A stretch of 10,045 bases of DNA from an uncultured Bacilli bacterium (GTDB taxonomy: Bacteria > Bacillota_I > Bacilli_A > RF39 > UBA660): assembly GCA_910576985.1 (NCBI GenBank), contig CAJTLA010000050.1, positions 1 through 10,045 on the forward strand, in the 5' to 3' direction. Below the pieces are notes generated by a model. That model was not told where the DNA came from and searched no databases. It saw nothing but the letters and a program-made list of their open reading frames with translations. A program made the position numbers and the translations under genes. Shown in pieces: positions 5,445 to 10,045 of this stretch (the stretch's first letter is position 1; every line of letters starts with the position of its first letter).

Positions 5445-7601
5445 ATGAGAAAAGACAATCCAAACTTAACATTTGAAGAACTAAATCAAACGATCAAAAC
5501 ATATATTAAAAATGAACAAGAATTAAAAATGATCAACAAAGCTTACCAATATGCGAACAAAATGCATTATGGAGTCAAACGACTAACAGGAGAAGATTAT
5601 ATTACACATCCATTAAACGTAGCTTTAATTCTAACTTCCATAGAAGCTGATGCAGCCACTTTATGTGGAGGGTTATTGCATGATGTATTAGAAGACTGTG
5701 ATGTTACAAAAGAAGAACTTACAAAAGAATTTGGAAGTGAAATTGTTGCTTTAGTAGATGGAGTTACCAAAATCAATAAGTTGAACTTTTCTGGAGATAA
5801 TGAAGCAACCACATTTAATCATCGAAAAATACTAGTAGGACTCTGCGAAGATGTTAGAGTAATCATCATAAAATTAGCAGATCGACTTCATAACTTAAGA
5901 ACAATGTGGATCATTCCAGAAAAAAAACAAAAAGCCAAAGCCAAAGAAACATTAGATATTTTAACCCCCATAGCTGGAAGGCTTGGAATGAACAAAATCA
6001 AAAGTGAATTAGAAGATCTTTCTTTGCGCTATTATAAACCAGAAATTTACTTTTCAGTGGTAGAACAATTAAACCAAACAAAACAAGAAAGAGATCAAAA
6101 TGTAAATGAAATGGTTTCTAAAGTATCAACTTTACTAGATAGCCAAAATATTATTCACGAAATCAAAGGAAGAAGCAAAAGTATTTATAGCATTTATAAA
6201 AAATTAGATAAAGGAAGAAGATTTAGTGAAATATACGACTTATTAGCTTTACGTGTATTCGTAAATACAGAAGCAGAATGCTATCAAGCATTGGGAGTGA
6301 TTCATTCCAAATATCGTCCGATTCCAAACCGTTTTAAAGACTTCATTGCGATGCCCAAAACAAATATGTATCAATCCTTACATACCACAGTTTTTGGAGT
6401 AGATGGTCAACTATATGAAATTCAAATCAGAACTTACGAAATGGATCAAATAGCAGAAAATGGAATCGCAGCCCATTGGTCTTACAAAGAAAAGGGAAGC
6501 GTGAAAGCAAACATGCAAAACGCGATGGAACAAAAACTGCAAATTTTTAAAGCAATTATGGAACTGAAAAATGACGAAGAAAGCGCAGAAGCATTCGTAA
6601 AAAGCGTTCAAGATGATGTATTAAAAGACAGTGTATATGTATTCACACCAAAAGGAGATGTCGTAGAGCTTCCAATTGGAAGTACTCCAATTGACTTTGC
6701 ATACAAAGTTCATAGTGATGTTGGAAATAAAATGGTAGGAGCTATTGTAAACGGTGTAATTGTTCCATTAGACTATGAATTACAAGACAATGACATTTTA
6801 AAAATTAATACCAAACCATCTGCGACACCAAACAGAGAATGGATGAACATCGCTAAAACAACTGGAGCCAGAAATAAAATTAAATCCTTTTTTAGTAAAA
6901 TAGAAAAAAAGAACTCTTCTAAAGAAGGAGAAGAAATGATTAATCGTGAACTTCGTAAGAAAAAACTTTCCATTACTGATTTTTTCAGTAATGAAAACGT
7001 AGAAAAAATGTTAAAAGAACTAAAGTATAATACATTAGAAGAACTATTTGTAAATGTCGGAGTTGGGAAACTAACTCCAAATACAGTTTTAAACATTATA
7101 TATGCCAAAAGTAAAAGCAAGCAAGAAATGATATTAGAGAATGTTCAAAATCAGACAGTGAAAGCACCAACTGTAAAAAACGACATTTTAGTAGATGGCA
7201 TTGATGATATCAAAGTAAACATTGCAGCTTGCTGTAAACCAGTACCAAACGATCGTATTATTGGTTATATTACCAAAGGATATGGAATTTCTGTTCATCG
7301 AATGGTATGCCCAAATGTAAGTGAATTAGAAGAACGAACCATCAATGTAAAATGGAATCAAAATATCACAAAAAAATATCCAGCAGGTTTATTAATTCAT
7401 ACAGAAAAAGGAAATGATTTATTACTAGAAATCATTTCCAAAACAACCAACTCAAATATCAATATCAAAAGCATTAACAGTATCAATGCATCCATTTATG
7501 AATTGACGATCCTTGTTGAAAATAAAGAAAACTTAGTAAAATTTATTCACGAATTAGAAACGATAAACAATATCATTTCTGTAGAAAGGCGACTATTATG
7601 A
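5445..7601 (+). CDS. relA: Bifunctional (p)ppGpp synthetase/hydrolase (Rel/RSH)
   Basis: The protein has 718 residues from the ATG at 5445. A GTG at 5436 is in frame but overlaps the GAGGGG Shine-Dalgarno, so I reject it as the start. It makes pppGpp/ppGpp from ATP and GTP/GDP and degrades it, setting the stringent response. The N-terminal HD hydrolase is intact: DYITHP (51-56), LHDVLED (78-84) and KLADRLHNLRT (143-153). The synthetase has GRSKSIYSIYKKL (242-254), EIYDLLALRV (262-271) and the RFKD motif (296-299) typical of bifunctional enzymes, then MPKTNMYQSLHTT and EIQIRT. A TGS domain spans about 396-456. A conserved-cysteine domain has AACCKPVPNDR (595-605) and an ACT domain ends the protein. 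All domains look complete. It shares an ATGA overlap with dtd; recJ and apt, which separate secDF from relA in Bacillus, are absent. Confidence 0.97.
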   Translation: MRKDNPNLTFEELNQTIKTYIKNEQELKMINKAYQYANKMHYGVKRLTGEDYITHPLNVALILTSIEADAATLCGGLLHDVLEDCDVTKEELTKEFGSEIVALVDGVTKINKLNFSGDNEATTFNHRKILVGLCEDVRVIIIKLADRLHNLRTMWIIPEKKQKAKAKETLDILTPIAGRLGMNKIKSELEDLSLRYYKPEIYFSVVEQLNQTKQERDQNVNEMVSKVSTLLDSQNIIHEIKGRSKSIYSIYKKLDKGRRFSEIYDLLALRVFVNTEAECYQALGVIHSKYRPIPNRFKDFIAMPKTNMYQSLHTTVFGVDGQLYEIQIRTYEMDQIAENGIAAHWSYKEKGSVKANMQNAMEQKLQIFKAIMELKNDEESAEAFVKSVQDDVLKDSVYVFTPKGDVVELPIGSTPIDFAYKVHSDVGNKMVGAIVNGVIVPLDYELQDNDILKINTKPSATPNREWMNIAKTTGARNKIKSFFSKIEKKNSSKEGEEMINRELRKKKLSITDFFSNENVEKMLKELKYNTLEELFVNVGVGKLTPNTVLNIIYAKSKSKQEMILENVQNQTVKAPTVKNDILVDGIDDIKVNIAACCKPVPNDRIIGYITKGYGISVHRMVCPNVSELEERTINVKWNQNITKKYPAGLLIHTEKGNDLLLEIISKTTNSNINIKSINSINASIYELTILVENKENLVKFIHELETINNIISVERRLL

Positions 7602-8047
7602 AACTAGTCATTAGTAGAAGCAAAAAAGCAAGTGTTTCTGTAGACCATAAAATAGTAGGGAAAATAGATGAGGGATTACTAATTTTAGTTGGTTTTACCC
7701 ATAATGATACCATAGAAGACATCAACTACTTAGTAGATAAAGTGATTCACTTAAGAATCTTTGATGATGAAAAAGGATTGCAAAACAAATCACTACTAGA
7801 TATCAAAGGAAGCATTTTAAGTGTTTCCCAATTCACTCTTTACGCAGATACCAAAAAAGGAAGAAGACCAAGCTATGTAGATGCACTTGACAAAGAAAAA
7901 GCAGAAAAATTATATCATTTATGGAACCAACAACTATCGGAACATACAAAAGTAGAAACAGGCATTTTTGGAGCCCATATGGAAGTAGAACTATTGAATG
8001 ATGGGCCAATTACGATCATTATGGAAAGTAGGGAAAAAACATGTTAA
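7598..8047 (+). CDS. dtd: D-aminoacyl-tRNA deacylase
   Basis: The protein has 149 residues, the normal family length. Dtd hydrolyses D-amino acids (for example D-Tyr) and mischarged Gly from tRNA, keeping protein synthesis homochiral. The hallmark SQFTLYADTKKGRRPSY (77-93) and the C-terminal NDGPITI (134-140), which carries the cross-subunit Gly-cisPro element of the dimer's active site, are both present. The start codon overlaps the rel TGA stop (ATGA), with GAAAGG upstream as the ribosome binding site, so it is translated by coupling. The rel-dtd order is widely conserved in Bacillota. Its end overlaps the next gene by 7 bases. Confidence 0.95.
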   Translation: MKLVISRSKKASVSVDHKIVGKIDEGLLILVGFTHNDTIEDINYLVDKVIHLRIFDDEKGLQNKSLLDIKGSILSVSQFTLYADTKKGRRPSYVDALDKEKAEKLYHLWNQQLSEHTKVETGIFGAHMEVELLNDGPITIIMESREKTC

Positions 8048-9105
8048 AAAACAAGCCTGATTTTAAATTGATCAATTTGGCACTAATAATATTAATTGTA
8101 TTTTTAGTATATCAAACTGGTAATTTATGGGGAGGAGTATTAAGTACTATCATCAAGATTATTGCTCCTTTCTTTGTTGCATTCGTAGTAGCTTATGCAT
8201 TATATCCAATTTTAAAATTTTTACAAAAGAAAAAAATACCAAAAGGTGTTGGAATTTTCTTAATATTAGGCGTTTTAATTGGAACTATCGTTATTTTATC
8301 TGTCTTATTAGGACCAATGCTATTCAATCAATTATCCAGTTTATTCAATAGTATTATTGCATTTTGTAAAGAGATTACAACGAATTATAATGTAGATTTA
8401 GGAGACCTTCAAACCTCACTTTCTGAAATATTCAATGAAATTATTTTAAAACTTGGAAAATACGTTTCAGATGGTGCAATGAATGCAATTGGAGTATCCA
8501 TTAATTACGTTTCCTTTATTTTCATTGCTTTTGCAGCTGCAATCTATTTACTAGCAGATATGGAACAAATTAGAGCCCATGTAAAACGATATGTTCAACG
8601 AAAAGGAAATCGTCCATATGTATACCTCAGAAGATTAGATAATGAAATGCAAAACTATTTAAAAGGATTTTTAAAAATAGTCATTATCAGTTTCTTTGAA
8701 TACTCTTTGGCATTCTATATCATTGGACATCCAAATGCTATTTTATTAGGCGTTTTAGCAGCATTAGGAAATCTAATTCCTTACTTCGGAGGAATTATAA
8801 CCAACATTATAGCCGCAATTACAGCTTTCGTAATCAATCCAGCACTATTTATTAAAACATGTATTGCGTTCTTTGTCTTATCCAATGTAGATGGCTATAT
8901 TATTAATCCAATGGTATATGGAAAATCCAATGAACTACACCCAATTGTAACTATTTTTGCCGTTTTTGCAGGAGGAATACTATGGGGGATGCCAGGAATC
9001 ATTCTAGCGCTTCCACTATCTATTATTTTAATCACAACTTACAAATTTTTTGGGCAAGACATTAGTGAAAAGATAGGAGATATGAAAGGAAAAAAACATT
9101 CATAG
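8041..9105 (+). CDS. AI-2E family transporter (PF01594-type membrane protein)
   Basis: The 354-residue membrane protein has paired N-terminal helices (about 9-27 and 31-56), another at about 68-92, and a more polar region to about 150. Further helices follow at about 153-172 and 208-228, with several more to 333. Family marks are LGNLIPYFGG (242-251), DGYIINPMVYG (284-294) and GMPGIILALPL (326-336). The family is named for a reported role of one member in autoinducer-2 export, but many members transport Na+/H+ or unknown substrates, so the substrate here is open. Translation starts inside the dtd stop region (ATGTTAA), with TAGGG upstream. It is the fifth gene of the presumed operon and not part of the Bacillus relA cluster as I recall it. 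Confidence 0.9.
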   Translation: MLKNKPDFKLINLALIILIVFLVYQTGNLWGGVLSTIIKIIAPFFVAFVVAYALYPILKFLQKKKIPKGVGIFLILGVLIGTIVILSVLLGPMLFNQLSSLFNSIIAFCKEITTNYNVDLGDLQTSLSEIFNEIILKLGKYVSDGAMNAIGVSINYVSFIFIAFAAAIYLLADMEQIRAHVKRYVQRKGNRPYVYLRRLDNEMQNYLKGFLKIVIISFFEYSLAFYIIGHPNAILLGVLAALGNLIPYFGGIITNIIAAITAFVINPALFIKTCIAFFVLSNVDGYIINPMVYGKSNELHPIVTIFAVFAGGILWGMPGIILALPLSIILITTYKFFGQDISEKIGDMKGKKHS

Positions 9106-9114
9106 GAGGAAAAA

Positions 9115-10044
9115 ATGAAACAAGATGAATTACCCAAAATTAGATTTGAAAACTTCAAATTAAAAATAGCGCTTGGAAAATGGCTAGGAATCATACCTAC
9201 ATACAATAAATTCCAAATTTCAAGAAAAATATTGGAATTTAAAAACATAGAAACACAGTTTGCCCAAATCTTAAAGCAAGCTGGAATAGATTGTAATGAA
9301 ACTTGTTTACTAAAAGATTATCGAAAAAATGATCATTCAGCAATCTGTGAACTTCAAAATTCGGGTAAAAAAATAAAAATAAAATTTGCATCTTACCATT
9401 CTCATGGATTTCCATATTATACATTTTCAGTAAAAGCAAATGAAGAAGCAAAGTGCTTTAATTATGACAATGGACAACGAACCTTATCACTTTATTCACG
9501 CATTATAATAAATAAAGAAAATGGAAATACATGTAAACAATTTCTTTATGCTTCACATATTGAGTTCCAAATAAAAAATAAAGATCACCAATTTAGGCTA
9601 CGTGTGAATAATTCCAAAGAGACAAACACTGATGATGATCGTTTTAAACTAGAAAATGAAGAACAATTGATAGAATACTTACTAGGACTAACGTTCCCTG
9701 TAAACATTAGTGAATTATATAGAAAAATCAAAGAAATTTCCGGAATTTCTACAGACAAATATCCTTGCTTTAAATTAACAACAGAACAATCAAATCAAAC
9801 CACAAGCACAATATATGTAAACGCAATCATTGATGAGTTTATCATGAAAAAAGGAAATATTACAATCAAAGTTGCACAAAACAATTGGTCATATCACTCT
9901 GATGAAGTATCAGCTTGTAAAACAGATGAAAACATTCGTTATAGTATTGAAACTACTTTAAATAAACCACTATCAACAGAACAACAATTACAAACAATAG
10001 ATGAAGTAGTAAAACAAGTAAAACAATTTGTAAAAACATTATAG
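9115..10044 (+). CDS. Unrecognised 309-residue soluble protein, last visible gene of the rel operon
   Basis: I do not recognise this family. The gene starts 9 bases after the transporter stop behind a very good AGGAGG site (9105-9110), so it is cotranscribed and well translated. It is complete, ending in TAG just before the window edge. The product has no signal peptide or membrane helix and is rich in Lys, Asn and Glu, so it is probably cytoplasmic. Seven cysteines are present (60, 64, 78, 114, 140, 218, 268), including C-x3-C at 60-64. The segments around 143-209 and 232-303 each look like two or three beta-strands, a polar loop and a C-terminal amphipathic helix, a possible degenerate internal repeat. 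Codon and base usage resemble the neighbours. It could be a lineage-specific protein or a diverged member of a known fold; no function is claimed. Confidence 0.8.
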   Translation: MKQDELPKIRFENFKLKIALGKWLGIIPTYNKFQISRKILEFKNIETQFAQILKQAGIDCNETCLLKDYRKNDHSAICELQNSGKKIKIKFASYHSHGFPYYTFSVKANEEAKCFNYDNGQRTLSLYSRIIINKENGNTCKQFLYASHIEFQIKNKDHQFRLRVNNSKETNTDDDRFKLENEEQLIEYLLGLTFPVNISELYRKIKEISGISTDKYPCFKLTTEQSNQTTSTIYVNAIIDEFIMKKGNITIKVAQNNWSYHSDEVSACKTDENIRYSIETTLNKPLSTEQQLQTIDEVVKQVKQFVKTL

Positions 10045-10045
10045 G

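Overview
This AT-rich window comes from a low-GC member of the Bacillota (class Bacilli). The protein set and gene order resemble the Bacillus subtilis yrzE-yrbG-spoVB-comN-secDF-(recJ-apt)-relA-dtd region. The small, streamlined genes and the absence of recJ and apt suggest one of the uncultured, Mollicutes-related gut lineages (RF39-like), but that placement is inference. TGA, TAG and TAA all serve as stops and Trp is encoded by TGG, so the code is table 11 and not the mycoplasma code.

Layout. Positions 1-224 (minus) hold the start of a small TIGR04086/YrzE-like membrane protein that runs off the window. It diverges from a DUF421/YetF-like membrane protein (299-922, plus). That gene converges on, and overlaps by 9 bases, a SpoVB-like MOP-family flippase (914-2203, minus). 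A 105-base divergent intergenic region follows. It has a good -35/-10 pair whose spacer contains a run of 12 A's, and an imperfect palindrome over the -35. It drives a one-gene cassette for a type IV prepilin-like protein (2309-2662), closed by an intrinsic terminator (2734-2768).

A second strong promoter (2830-2858) starts what looks like a long plus-strand operon: comN (2891), fused secDF (3172), bifunctional (p)ppGpp synthetase/hydrolase (5445), D-aminoacyl-tRNA deacylase dtd (7598), an AI-2E family transporter (8041), and a 309-residue soluble protein I do not recognise (9115-10044). Gene junctions are tight: a 2-base gap, a 44-base gap holding RNA structure, a 4-base ATGA overlap, a 7-base overlap, and a 9-base gap.

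Functionally, the operon joins protein export (SecDF), post-transcriptional control of competence (ComN), the stringent response (Rel) and tRNA proofreading (Dtd). No classical mobile element, CRISPR array, tRNA or rRNA is visible. The points most worth a second look are: (1) two mutually exclusive 11-bp hairpins at the secDF-rel junction, one containing the secDF stop codon and the other sequestering the rel ribosome binding site; (2) the A12 tract in the pilin promoter spacer, a possible phase-variation switch; and (3) the unrecognised cysteine-containing protein at the end of the operon.
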